A stretch of DNA of 64,000 nucleotides, taken from the NCBI RefSeq assembly GCF_964355755.1, contig NC_092674.1, positions 16,685,001-16,749,000 on the forward strand, given 5' to 3'. Both the position numbers and the translations under genes were made by a program. Below, piece by piece: positions 34,888 to 46,711 of the stretch (the first letter of the stretch is position 1; every line of letters starts with the position of its first letter). Under the pieces are notes generated by a model. The model had not been told where the DNA came from. It was given only the letters and a program-made list of their open reading frames with translations, and searched no databases. Origin of the DNA: Antedon mediterranea (Eukaryota > Echinodermata > Crinoidea > Comatulida > Antedonidae).

Positions 34888-37767
34888 ACTAAATTTGAAC
34901 TCGTCACTTTGCCGCGGAAATACAACAACATGCACATAATTATGTTATAATATATGAACGTCGACAATTATTATGCCATCCTATGACATGAATTAAATAT
35001 GTTTACACTGCTGAATTGTACCTATTTTGTATCATACAGTATTTACAGAATACACTGTATATAACATATACTGTATATGTTATATACAGTGTCCCATCTT
35101 TAATCAAATTTTTAACATGATGGCGTCATAAAAGTGACATATAAAGATAAATATTTAAGAAGATAATTAGATTAAAAAAATTTGAAGAATTTTGGGCACT
35201 TAAATGTGAGATGCACTCTCTTTTAAATGCGACAAACATTTACGAAAGAGATAAAAATCTGACTTTTTGAATTCTGGCCATATTATGATGACGTCATGAC
35301 ATCAGATAGACAAAATTTGTATATGAATTCATATCTACAATTCAACAGCTTCCATAATAAATTTTAATTGTGCGGGTCACTTTTCATTCCGAGGAGCTAT
35401 GACAGATTGAAATATACCGTATAGATAAAAATTAATCATACATTAGAATATTGCGTGCAGAAAAAGATTACCGTATGCCATTATTATCTGAAGAAAATAA
35501 AATTTTGTTACTAGTGTGTCTGTTTTGTGTCGCATAGGTGAAAATACTGGACCCGCCTTTTATTTCAATTTTTAACATGATGACGTCTTGACTTACTTGA
35601 CTTAATTGCGTAATCCTCTTCGTATCCTTGCACACGTCATGTTGTTTTTACCGCGCCAGAAGTCTCTTTGTAGCGCGTTCTGTCCTGCTGTTAGTAGAGG
35701 TAGACTGGTATTATGTTTTAAGTAGTTGATCCTTCCATCTGTTTGGCGGACACCCTCTTGGTCTTTTGTTTTTAAGGTCTGTTTGTAACTTATGTTTAAC
35801 ATGTGTTTGGAGTGCGCCTAATCACATGTACGAACCAGCATATTCGTTCCTTTTGAATTATTTCAGAGATTGTTTCTTTTATTCCTAATCTGTCCCTTAT
35901 GTCTTCATTTCTTAGTCTGTCCCAACGCGTAACACCAAGTATTGCTCTTAAGCATCTTATTTCAAATGTATTTAGCTTTCTGTTGTCATCGGTTTTTAGA
36001 GTCCATGTTTATGATGCATATGTCGCAATGGAGATGTTTAATGCATGTATAATCTAATTTTTAATTTTTTTCAATATTTCTTTTGCTCCATATCGGGACT
36101 GTTAGTCTTCCAAATGCACTTGCTGCTAGGGAGATTCGACGACAGACAAGAAAACGAACACTTGCTGTCTATGTGATGTTAGAATCTTGTGAAGTCATAA
36201 CTTTGCATTTGTCTACATTGATCTTCATACCCCACTTGCTACACGCTATCTCAAGCTCTTCGGTCGACAGTTGTAATTTCGCAAAGATGCATGAAATTAG
36301 GGTGGTGCTGCATATCTTACATCTAGTGAGATGTTGCTGTTCAGATCAAATGAACGTTGAATACTATTTAGATCTTTCATAACAAATTCCAGAAAAATGT
36401 TAAAAAGTGTTGGTGATAGGAGACATCCTTGACGAACTCCCACTAGCACATCAAACCAGTTGGTAATCTCACCATCTATCTCACCACTGCACACTTGGTG
36501 TCACCATAAAGATTTCTGACGAGGTTGATGATCTTTGGATTGATACTGATGGTGCTGAGCATTTTCCAAAGGACTTATCTCCATATTGTATCAAATGTAC
36601 AGGTACCTGGTGTTCTTTGCCCTTCCATTATCTGTCATATTACGAAAATTGGCATCCATTGTTCCTCTTCCTTCTCTAAATCCAAATTGGCTTTCTTCTA
36701 CCGTTGCTTCAACTTTTTCTTTTATCCTATTTATAATTATTCTACAGAATACTTTACTGGGTTTTGAAAGTAAGGAAATTGCTCTATAATTTGATGGGTC
36801 TAGCTTGTCTCCTTTCTTGTGTATGAGTGTAATTAACATCGTTTGCCAATCTGTTGGTAGTGTCTCTTCTTCCCAGATGCAATCAGATATTCTCTTTAGT
36901 ATTTTTTTTAGCATGATGACGTCATCAATTTTAAACACAAAGATAGCAATTTCGAAAGAAAATTGTCTGAGCAACAACATTTTAGCATGTTAAAAAGATT
37001 TGAATATGTAGCATATAGATGCACTCTCTTTTAAATGTGATGTACTATGACGCAAAAGATTAACATTGGACCTTTTTAGTTCAATTGGCCATATGATGAC
37101 GTCACAACATCCGATCCGAAAAATTGTTACATGAATCGACATCGCTTCGATAATACATTTTAACCACGAGGGTCAGTTTTCATTCTGACGAGCTATAACA
37201 TATTGAAATTTACTGTAAAGATAAAAATAAGTGATCCAGGTTATTCAAATTTTTTGACATGATGTCATTAAAATTAAAGTATTTGCAAAAGATATTTGAT
37301 TGACCTAGACAATATTAAAATCTGGAGGGAAACGGAGTATGGGTTAGTGAGATGTGATGAGCTGTGACAAAAGATACAAAAATCCTATAAGGCGGCCATG
37401 ATGACGTCACCACATCTGAGAGATCTTTCTTTTTTAATTTGAAATGATGTCAATCTTTTTTAAAATGACTAGGAAAGGCTGGAAAATCATAATTCAAGAG
37501 AAAAAAACATGATTTTTTTACTCCGTGCGCACTATATGCGTAAAATTGTTGGCACAGGTATTTTTGAAATGCGCAAATGTCATGAATCGCGTAGGAAGTT
37601 GAAATTAATTTTGCGCATTTTATTTAATTTTTATTTATTTCATAGCATCCTATTTTTATAATGTCAAAATTTGCTCTATATTATATTATGAAAAATGAAT
37701 TTTTTTTCCAGAATTTATGATCAATTACCATAACATTTCATAAAATCGGATAAGTGCGGATAACCAA
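34888..37767 (-). mobile_element. Helitron-like repeat copy, split by a LINE
   Basis: On the minus strand this copy starts near GTTATCCGCACTTATCCG (37750-37767) and ends near 34888, where the hairpin is decayed and CTAG has become TTAG. Without the LINE at 35588-36911 its length is about 1.56 kb, like the copy at 19195-20763. The body has the TGACGTCATCAT and CATGATGACGTC boxes typical of the family. Confidence 0.55.
35588..36911 (-). mobile_element. LINE (RT and C-terminal tail) with 12-bp TSD
   Basis: The minus strand carries, in order, an RT fingers block (TLPTDWQTMLITLIHKKGDK, then NYRAISLLSKPSKVFCRII and ESQFGFREGRGTMDA), a motif B block (VGVRQGCLLSPTLFNIFL, in another frame), and the C-terminal tail (HMLNISYKQTLK, then EGVRQTDGRIN). 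The catalytic FADD region is missing or scrambled, so it is a dead, 5'-truncated copy. CATGATGACGTC occurs at both borders (35576-35587 and 36912-36923), which is the target-site duplication. The 3' end carries AAGTCAAGTAAGTCAA. The insertion is inside a Helitron-like repeat. Confidence 0.85.
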
Positions 37768-37936
37768 CTAGATTTGAATTCGTCACTTTGACGAGTTCGG
37801 GTTATCCGCGGAAATGCAACAGGCACATCTTAAAATATATGAACGTCAACAATTATTATGCCATCCTATGACATGAATTAAATATGTTTACAGTGCTGAA
37901 TTGTACCTATTTTGTATCATACAGCATATTACAGTA
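37768..37936 (-). mobile_element. Helitron-like copy D, 3' end joined to next copy
   Basis: On the minus strand the copy ends in AACTCGTCA-AAG-TGACGAATT (37777-37797) and CAAATCTAG, then TTGG. The next bases are the start of the neighbouring copy (34888-37767), so two copies abut. The body is cut short at 37937 by a + strand Helitron-like 5' terminus. Confidence 0.6.
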
Positions 37937-38092
37937 TCTATATATAAATTTACGTAAGGGCAAAATTCGGTAAATCGCGCGTTATTTCTAGAATGTTTAC
38001 TCGATGGTATATAAAGTTGGTTCGTACTTTCGGTACTGATTTTAACCACCTGATGTAACCCTGTTTACTAATTAAATTGAGTTCGATAATTA
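37937..38092 (+). mobile_element. Helitron-like 5' terminus
   Basis: TCTATATATAAATTTACGTA and AGGGCAAAATTCGGTAAATC follow an A at 37936. The same start occurs at 17817 and, on the minus strand, at 51137. The 3' end belonging to this start was not located. Confidence 0.45.
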
Positions 38093-38800
38093 GTTATTGA
38101 CAATTAAAACAAATTTAGGTTCAACGATTTGCCCCAAATAGGGGTGTTTTTCGATGTGGTATACACTGTCTAATGGATGTCCGTCTTGAAAACTACCCAC
38201 AGACAATAATACGAGGATGCTTCGCATTTTCCTATCTCCTCCTACGATAATTGTTTTTAATGGCTGAAAACCGGTTGAACAGCTCGAGTACAGCATCATA
38301 GTAGAGGATAGGCCTACGGTGGTACGAAGGATCAACAACAACTTCGGGTGGGTAGGGTAGGAACCTACTTAAGTATGAATTGGCTCTAGAAACAATTGAA
38401 AACCATTAGGCCTACTAATTAAGTTGAGTTAGATAATTTAATATATATTAACGATTTAATCGAATTTATGATTTGCCCCGAATAGAGAGATGGTTTTCAC
38501 AAATTGTTTAACATTATATAAACATATATACGTAGTAGTGTATCGTTACATGTAGGCCTACTGTACTATTTCAATCGACTAGGACGGTGATAGTTTCAAT
38601 TACATCGCAATGTTTTACTGTGTTTAGTGGTATATTATTTGTAAAACATGAAAACAATTAATATTTCGTTACTAAATGGATAAAGAATATATTTAAAAAT
38701 TGTTCCTCTTTGCACCCATCCTCTTCCCCATCCCCCAACCATAATGTTACATACAAAACACAAATTAAGTTTGTTTAAATTTGACTTAAACAATTGGGTC
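38093..38800 (+). repeat. Segmental duplication, copy 1
   Basis: This 0.7 kb stretch is repeated at 39450-40490 in the same orientation with few differences, for example GGATGTCCGTCTTGAAAA and GCTCGAGTACAGCATCATA. The second copy has about 345 extra bases inserted after CAGCATCATA. Confidence 0.9.
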
Positions 38801-39449
38801 GTGTTCGTACGGTGGTTAAAATAAGCGCTTAATTTCACCCATGCCTCGGGTTATAAATTGAGCGTTGTTCGTACTTGAAATAGTTAACCGCTTAAATGCT
38901 TAATCGACGAATCACAAACCGGAAATTACGTTTTAAGGTCAGTTGTCTTTACAACCTACGACCCCATTTTTGCACGCTAGTTTCGTGTTGTATATTTTTT
39001 ACTCGCGATTTTTCTTTACAATAACAATTACTTGCTACCTTTTACACTGCTTATCCTTGCGACAAACCTTATGCCTCTTAACGCTGATAATCCTACCGAA
39101 ATATGCCTTCTCCTGACGACCATTATTTTACTCATTGACGAAGAATTTGAGCCCAATGTTACACGACGGAAACACCACCGACCAGCTAGGCCTACTAAGC
39201 GGGGTGTATTCCTAAGCGGTTTACACCACCAACAAGGACAGCACCAGCTGACGATCGCTCTCGAAGCGTGTATGGAAGAGCTTCGTAGGTGAAATGACGG
39301 GCCTAGGCAGCGAACGTTTGTCAAAATTTGACACATTGCCTCTATCGGAGATTTATTATCCTCGAAGGCCGAGTATAATTGGATTATCGCTGAAATAACC
39401 TGCAAATTTGGTGAACATTTTGCCTCGAATTTTTTGTAGCCTGAGGTTA
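38801..39449. other. Spacer between duplicated copies, open on both strands
   Basis: The spacer contains an 86-codon + strand frame (39032-39292) and a 125-codon minus-strand frame (39028-39405) that overlap it. Neither has a recognisable motif. The repeated half-palindromes GTTCGTAC near 38800-38875 and 38021 hint at a transposon end. I do not call a gene here. Confidence 0.35.
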
Positions 39450-40490
39450 TTGACGATTAAAACGAATTTAGGTTCAACGATTTGCCCCAAATAGGGGTGT
39501 TTTTCGATCGTGGTATACACTGTCTAATGGATGTCCGTCTTGAAAAATACCCGCAGACGATAATACGAGGATGCTTCGCATTTTCCTATCTCCTCCTACG
39601 ATAATTGTTTTTAATGGCTGAAAACCGGTTGAACAGCTCGAGTACAGCATCATAATGTTGAAGACAGGCCGATTTTCTTTAAAAAATACTATTTTGATAG
39701 ATTTATTATACGTTTATACAAATGTATTGATTTGCGATGAATGGAATATTCCAATCTCTGTTCCACAAGTGTCTATTCCCTCAGGCGTCGTAAAGACAAG
39801 TACGGTACTGTATACTCATAACAGAAATTCGATCCATTTTTTTTTCAATCTGTGCTGCAGAGGTTGAATATAGATTTTTTTTAAACGGATAATGAGCTAG
39901 CGTTTTCAGTCGCCGTATATATTATGTACAAATCTTTATTATTGCAGTTAAACCACCCACATCATCACCCTTTCCTCACTGGCATGAGTAGCGTTGTAAA
40001 GCCAGTAGAGGATAGACCTACGGTGCATCACATGCCCTAAACGCAGAACAACTTTGGTGGGTAGGGTAGGAACCAACTTAAGTATGAATTGGCTCTAAGA
40101 AACAATTGAAAACCATTAGGCCTACTAATTAAGTTGAGTTAGATAATTTAATATTTATTGACGATTAAATTGAATTTATGATTTGCCCCGAATAGAGCTG
40201 GTTTTCACAAATTGTTTTACATAAATATAAACATATACACGTCGTAGTGATGTATCGTTACATGTACTGTACTATTTCAATCGACTAGGACGGTGATAGT
40301 TTCAACAAAGTATTACATCGCAATGTTTTACTGTGTTTAGTGGTATATTATTTGTAAAACATGAAAACAATTAATATTTCATTACTAAATGGATAAAGAA
40401 TATATTTAAAAATCCTCTTCCCCATCCCTCAACCCTAATGTTACATACAAAACACAAATTAAGTTTGTTTAAATTTGACTTAAACAATTG
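39450..40490 (+). repeat. Segmental duplication, copy 2 with insertion
   Basis: This is the second copy of 38093-38800. It is split at about 39657-40003 by unrelated sequence, and the copies then stay collinear to the end near TTTAAACAATTGG. Confidence 0.9.
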
Positions 40491-40659
40491 GTCTCATTTT
40501 GTGACAAGTTTCTCTTTCGGAAGTAATTCCCAGGGTGCTAATTTTAGTGCTGAAAATTTTATTTTGTAGTTTGTTATAGTACTGTAGTACATTTAACCCC
40601 TTTCAGAATACATATGTTTGTAGTGTTTTTTTTTTACCAAATGATAATTTTTATTTCAG

Positions 40660-40713
40660 CTACTACAACCTCGAGCAGTGGAGAAAATTCGCCAGTAGAA
40701 AGCTCTGATTTAG
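40660..40713 (+). CDS. RUBCN: Rubicon exon: short Ser/Thr-rich linker
   Basis: The acceptor TTTTTATTTCAG precedes 40660 and the donor TTAG/GTATGA follows 40713. The exon enters by completing the codon left at 26599 (A+CT, Thr) and leaves one base. It encodes TTTTSSSGENSPVESSDL, corresponding in position and composition to the Ser-rich linker of vertebrate Rubicon. The small size and low complexity make the assignment depend on phase and splice sites. Confidence 0.7.
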
Positions 40714-41404
40714 GTATGACTTTTGTGTTTGATTAGCCCACTCCTGCCAGCTTATTGGACCTTGTAATGATTTTGGACATTTTCATCCAATACCAATAGC
40801 TTAGATGCACAGTGTGAATTTAAAAATTACACATGCAATTTATGGGGTACACAGAATTAACCATTCCTATCTGTAATAAAATTGACTTAATTAATATTCA
40901 TTGCGTATCTCTGATATCCTTTATCGATTTTCTCCCAAATTTCAATATATTTTGTTACTCTTTTCATTATTGTTACACAAACTCTTTATTTAATCATCAT
41001 ATTTGTTTCTTTCTGCACAGATTTTGTCTGCCGCTTATTTCAAAAAGTTGAATTTTAGTTATTTTCAAATGTTCACTTTTCCATATGTGAAGATTGGAAT
41101 TAAATAATGAAGGAATGAGTGAATGAATTAAAATGTTATACACAATAGTCCAATAATGTCTGTAAAGTTGGTTACTAGTTCCTAGTTCCTTATTCAAATT
41201 AAATGAAAGGGACAGTCACAAATATATAAAAAAACAGATTTTAATACCTAATATTTGAGTTGTTATTGCATCAACATTTTAGCCTTGACCTCTACTTCTT
41301 CTGGTCAAATAATTGTAAATATTTTGGTATGGATCGATGACCTTTGACCTACTCTACCATTAGCTGCCCTAGTTCCGCAATTTTTAAAATTAATTTTTAA
41401 TTTG
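40714..41404. other. Intron, no gene seen
   Basis: AT-rich intron DNA. No repeat or gene was recognised before the minisatellite that starts near 41405. Confidence 0.45.
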
Positions 41405-41905
41405 TTTGTTTTTGAAAAATATAAGTAAGTCAAGTGTTATAACGTTCGTAAAGCTAGTTACTTATTCGCCGTAGACGGCGTAGATGCAAAAACGAAAATA
41501 GGGTGGCAAATGGTAGAGTAGGTCAAGGGTGATCGATCCATATCAAAATATTTTGAAAATATTAAGTAGGTCAAGTGTTATAAGGTTCGTAAAAGCTAGT
41601 TACTTATTCGCCGTAGAGGGCGTATATGCAAAAAAGTTCGCGGAAATAAGATAAATTAGGTTAAGGGTCATTGATCCATACCAAAATATTGAGTAGGTCA
41701 AGTGTTATAAGGTTCGTAAAAGCAAGTTACTTTTCGTCGTACAGGGCGTAGATGCAAAATAGTTTGTGAAAGTAGGGTGGCAAATGGTAGATTAGGTCGA
41801 GGGTCATCGATGCATACCAAAATATTTTGAAAAATTAAATAGGTCAAGTGTTATAACATTCGAAAAAGCTAGTTACTTACTCGCCATAGAGGGGGTAGAT
41901 GTAGA
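41405..41905. repeat. Tandem repeat of ~130-145 bp, four degenerate copies
   Basis: The core TAGGTCAAGTGTTATAA with GCTAGTTACTTATTCGCCGT and AGGTCAAGGGTCATCGATC recurs at about 41430, 41568, 41695 and 41848. An inverted piece (GATCGATGACCTTTGACCTA) lies just upstream at 41332. Confidence 0.8.
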
Positions 41906-42402
41906 TTTTTTTTCTACCAAGATCCATTTACTATATTAATTTATGTCAAAAAACAGCTGCAGTAAATTAATCAATCATACAACAAATTAAAAAGAAAATT
42001 ATACCATTAATTTTATTTAAATAATTAACTTTTGAAATACAATATTTTTCACCTAATTTTCAATATATCAACACATAATAATGTGTGACACTAAAAATGT
42101 ATGTTCTATTTGATTTTTGTATCAAAATGTTCCAAATACTAAGGTTTGTATTAGCTGTAATAAAATATTTGTTTAATAGGTTGTCAAAAAAACATTATTG
42201 CCATTTTTTATTGCTATTTTTTTACTATATTAATTAAAAAACGGTTGCATTTTGTGTTTATCCAATGATTGATATTAATCATAATCACTGTAATGAATCA
42301 GATGAATCAAAAAGTTCTCTACTGCACCTCGCTTGTTGTACACATAGTATTTATTGAATATATTCTCTGCATGACTTGTAATGTGTTAACATGCATTTGC
42401 AG

Positions 42403-42597
42403 AGCAACACACATCTGACAGGCTCTACGACAGCCAATTGACACAGGTCAGCAATAATAACTGGATTAAATGCGACATCATTATGGCAAGCTGGAGCGGA
42501 TCCAAACATTTTCTAAAAGAAAGATCCAGAAAAAAAGGGTACTTTAACCAAGGACATAAATTGTTTTTTGCAGCGTACATTCGCATTCTTTACGTAG
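42403..42597 (+). other. Candidate cassette exon of Rubicon (hypothetical)
   Basis: Between AG (42401-42402) and GT (42598-42599) lies a 195-bp stop-free segment. Its entry phase matches the exit of the 40713 exon and its exit phase matches the entry of the 46130 exon, so it could be included or skipped without changing the frame. It would add about 65 residues, including NNNWIKCDIIMASWSGSKHF and a hydrophobic end. No counterpart in vertebrate Rubicon is known to me. It may be an exonised repeat or chance. Confidence 0.25.
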
Positions 42598-42599
42598 GT

Positions 42600-43480
42600 A
42601 TTTATGACTTTTAACAGATTGTGTTTGTACATAATAAATATGACACACAAGACCCGTTAAAAGTAATATCCAGGATTCTGAATGCTTACGTATAATGTAT
42701 GTTTTATTCATTCATATACAAAGTAACACCCAATTGGATCGACGAGCTGGATGACTCAGTAGGCTTGTATTCCTACTTGACAATTTTTTTAAAATATTTT
42801 TTTTAGTTTGAGAGAGATTATTTAGAGGGTTAGGTTTTTAATATTTAGGACGAGTTTTATTATTTATGTTTTTCATCAAGACAAGTTCATAGTTGATAAA
42901 ACTAAGCCGTCAGACAGATAGATGCAACACCGATGCCACATACATGACCAATGACCCATCAACTACAGTCATTCTCCAAGCACAGAAACATAACACAAAA
43001 GTATGTGCAACATCAAAACAGACATGTACCAGTAGATTGAAATCCTTTCACCATGCCTTCAACAAACACTGCATGTAGCCAAAGTAATTGTACCTGGTCA
43101 TTTTGCTAACACCTTCATCTTTTAATTATTGTGCACCGGCACAACATCTATAAATGTACAGGTAGCCCCTTTCATCTGGCTAGACGCAACACATGGTATC
43201 TATCTCTAGTTCCGAAAAACTCTGGGTATGGTTACTTTGTTCAGAAAAATGCAGGTTTGTGTTATTTATATTATCTATAAGTATGAAGAAGAACTGACTG
43301 TAAAGATGGATTTGAAAAAATGATACCCATGGATCAATGAAAAATAGTGCATAACAACAACAACAGCCCGGCGGTCCTACTAAACACCACAAGATACCAC
43401 CAGATACCACCAGATACCTACTAGAGCAATAAATCTTACCACCAGAGAGCAGCCACCTGTTTGGAATTGATTATTAAGGG
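42600..43480. other. Intron, no gene seen
   Basis: No feature beyond short repeats, such as three ACCACCAGATACC units near 43390-43415. Confidence 0.45.
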
Positions 43481-43582
43481 TATATTGCAAATTTCAAAGC
43501 TTAATTCTTTCAGAAACTGATAAAAATTGAAGTTTAAAGTTGAATTTCTCGCCGTCTTATTCTAGAACCGAATGCGTTTGAT

Positions 43583-44223
43583 AAACATTAGCAACGAAAA
43601 GAATGCATTCATCCGTGTCTCTTGCGTATTGTATTCAACGGTCAACTATGAGGCGCTACCGATGCTTTTTTGTTACCTTAGTCAGTCACATAAAATACAC
43701 CAATCGCGCGATTAGTCTTTCTTTTGACATTATGTTTTTATCATGTTTTGTATGTCAAAATCGGTAACGATAACATAACAAATAGCATACGATAACATTT
43801 TTTTTGCACATTAATTTTAATTATTTCCCTTTGTTGCAGACTCATCCAAAATTTCAAGGTCATTATTTAGCTTTACTAATTCAATCTCTCTTATATTATA
43901 TAGCATTAAGAGCTTAGCAATTAAATAAAAAATGTTGTATATTTTCTATTTCACCAGATTTCTTTAGACATAAAATACACGGTAATATCAAGTTAAAACT
44001 TCTGTTTTATTTTCTCTTTCCACATTCCTATTCTATAATGAGTTTACTCTATTTTAACATACGATTACCATCACTGACAAAAGGTAGTTGGCATTCAGTT
44101 TTATTTATTTTTAATAAATGTTATAGTGTACAGAAACGAATTTCTGATTTTATTTGACCAAATAAATTCATCGGTAGCGCCTTGAGACATGGATGAATGC
44201 GTTCGTTTCGTTGCTATAATGTT
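43583..44223. mobile_element. TIR/MITE-like element, about 0.64 kb
   Basis: AAACATTAGCAACGAAAAGA followed by ATGCATTCATCCGTGTCTC at the left is mirrored at the right (GAGACATGGATGAATGCG, TTCGTTTCGTTGCTATAATG). GAGGCGCTACCGATG near 43652 pairs with CATCGGTAGCGCCTT at 44170. No coding capacity. Confidence 0.7.
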
Positions 44224-44883
44224 TGTTTCTTCCTATTTTTTATACATACTAAGATAACCCATAAAGCTAGCTGAAAAAGCTTATTTCCAATAGGGTCGTC
44301 CTGATTTGAAATTTTAAAAAAAGGTTCATAATAATGCACACATCATCATGTAGGGTTTAAAAAACTTATTACCATGAGTATTTTCTTGTGTGTATAGGCA
44401 TATGAAAACTCAGTTTTCAAGAAATCTAAAAAATATAGACCCCATAAATCTCTCAATATTACGTTATATAGTGCCAGAGGCATAGGCTAGTTGCTGTCTG
44501 TGGGTGCGAAAAAATGCGGGCCGATCTGTAAGAAAATTTTGAAAAATAAAGCTTCTAAGTCCCGGAAATTGGACTTATAAATTGATATATGAACAAAATT
44601 ACTGGCCTAGGTTGCTCTGAAAAAAAAAAACTTCCTCCAAAAGTCCTCAATTCATACCATTCAACAACAATGCATTTATCATCAACCTTCAATGCATTCA
44701 TTCATCACGAAGTCAAATCTGTGGTCGTCAAGTCAAACGATTCATCGCAAAATCATTCATCATGAACACAAAACGTTCATCGCGAAATCAAACCCTTCAC
44801 GTGAAGTCAAATTGTTTATCGCTAGACCAATCATGGTGAAACCAAACCAATCATCATGAAGCTAGCTGTTTCAAAACCCTTCA

Positions 44884-45028
44884 TCCCCAAGTCGTTCATC
44901 CCCAACTCGTTCATCCCCAAGTCGTTCATCCCCAACTCGTTCATCCCCAACTCGTTCATCCCCAACTCGTTCATCCCCAACTCGTTCATCCCCAACTCGT
45001 TCATCCCCAACTCGTTCATCCCCAAGTC
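44884..45028. repeat. 15-bp tandem repeat (CAACTCGTTCATCCC)
   Basis: About nine to ten units with a C/G variation at one site. The minus strand reads GMNEL repeatedly, which is a by-product. Upstream (44690-44880) are looser relatives with CATCGCGAAATCAAA and CATCATGAA. Confidence 0.92.
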
Positions 45029-46129
45029 AGTTTAGCTAACTCGAACCCCAACCAACTTGTGCTAACACTAACTGGTACCTAATTATATGTCTCACTTGTA
45101 CCCATAATTTGGTGTACTCGTACCCATTATTATTGTTGTTGTATGTGAATGTCTTGTCAAATTGAATTTTTGGAAGGGTCTATAATGATCAGTTTCGGCT
45201 GAACGGGCCATCCTCGTAAAATAATGTTAAAATAAATAAAATATAATTTGTTGTCTTACTCGTACCCATTGGCTTGCGGCATGATGTATGGGGTGCGATC
45301 ACATTTTCGTCGTTTATATAGATTTTACGTGATAGGAGCTAGATTATTTTACCGTGTGAATATTTTATATACAGGTCCCGGAGATGTCAATCAAAATTTT
45401 GTAATCACCATTTAATCATTCAATTAGGCATATACTGTTAAAATTATTATGAAACCATCAATATTATCCAGTTAATGCTTGCTGTACAAGAAAGACAACC
45501 TTAAATCGTAAAGCAAATGAAGATATGTACTGTGAGACAGGGGAGATATACCACAATATGCCGTTACCATCTTTATGAAGAATTGTTTGATTCATCTGAC
45601 AGTGATTATAATTACTAATTATCATTGGATAAATACAAATGTTCCTGTTTTATGGGATAATGGATTTTCTAGTTTGAAAATGTACCATTACAGCAAGTAG
45701 AAATAGTTTGCCTAACAATTTTTATATCTTCAGAATGATTTCTGTGACTTCATTTCTATTGTTTAGAGCAAATTCATAATATTAAATCGTTTTGGTGGAA
45801 ACTTGACAGTTTCGCTGTCCTGCTCGGACAGCTTCTTCAGAAGAAATGACAAATATGTCATTAAACAGATTGAACATAAATTAATCATAAAATGATATGA
45901 TGATGATAGAATGAAAAATGATGTTTTTACATCAAAAAACAATTTTCTGGCAATACTTGCTTTGCAGTATTAAATGGAGGCTGACACCCGCCCCCCCCCC
46001 CTGGTGCATAAAAAAATGTATTATAAAATTTTCATGAACTGCAACATTACGTACTGAACTAAATGGTCTGATCTATTTACGGATATACAATCTTTGATGA
46101 AACAAGTTATGTCTTCTTTTACTTTATAG

Positions 46130-46240
46130 AACATTTTGATAGTAGCAGTGCCTCATCAGAAGAACTGACTGAGAAAAGTAGCAATTTAGAATCTATGACA
46201 ACAAGTGGACTATCAGGCTCAATGGCATCACTGTATTCAG
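46130..46240 (+). CDS. RUBCN: Rubicon exon: second Ser-rich linker
   Basis: The acceptor TACTTTATAG precedes 46130 and the donor TCAG/GTAACA follows 46240. Two bases complete Glu with the base left at 40713 and one base is left at the end. It encodes EHFDSSSASSEELTEKSSNL and then ESMTTSGLSGSMASLYS, a phosphorylation-prone Ser-rich linker between the basic helix and the conserved AESVALSLL block. In vertebrate Rubicon the corresponding part is also Ser-rich. Confidence 0.75.
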
Positions 46241-46711
46241 GTAACAAGGAAGTTGTAGTCTGTGTGATTTTTTTCTCTATTTAGTGTCAAGCAGTCCGAT
46301 TAGGTCTATGTAAAGGAGTGTTTGCAGGTGCAAATGATGGGAACTTATGATTTGGAAATTACAGTTATATACAAATCTGGATCTGCCACTGGTCACATTA
46401 AATTTGCTTTTATCCGAGATGGGCTTCTTTTCGAAAGATGACTTGAGGTTTCACAGTATATTTTTTGATCTATTTTTATTGTATAATAATATTGTTTGTG
46501 TACATTTTCCCAGTTCTTTGTTTGTATGGCCCAAGTGAAAATTGTCTTGAGAAACTCAAAATTGTATATTGTTCATAATAAACATTAAATGGGATTTACA
46601 GTTTTTTAAACTATTACTGTAGAGTTTACCATTTACCGAGTGAGTTCTCTTTGATTGGTTTTGAGTTATTGTAACCATTGATCAGATAGTGGCAGTTATA
46701 AAAAATACAGA

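Noticed and set aside
39028-39405. 125-codon minus-strand ORF and the 86-codon + strand ORF overlapping it
   Set aside because: No motif on either strand, both start or end in repeat DNA, and the two overlap; no reason to prefer one.
44831-45025. GMNEL-repeat protein on the minus strand
   Set aside because: By-product of a 15-bp tandem repeat.
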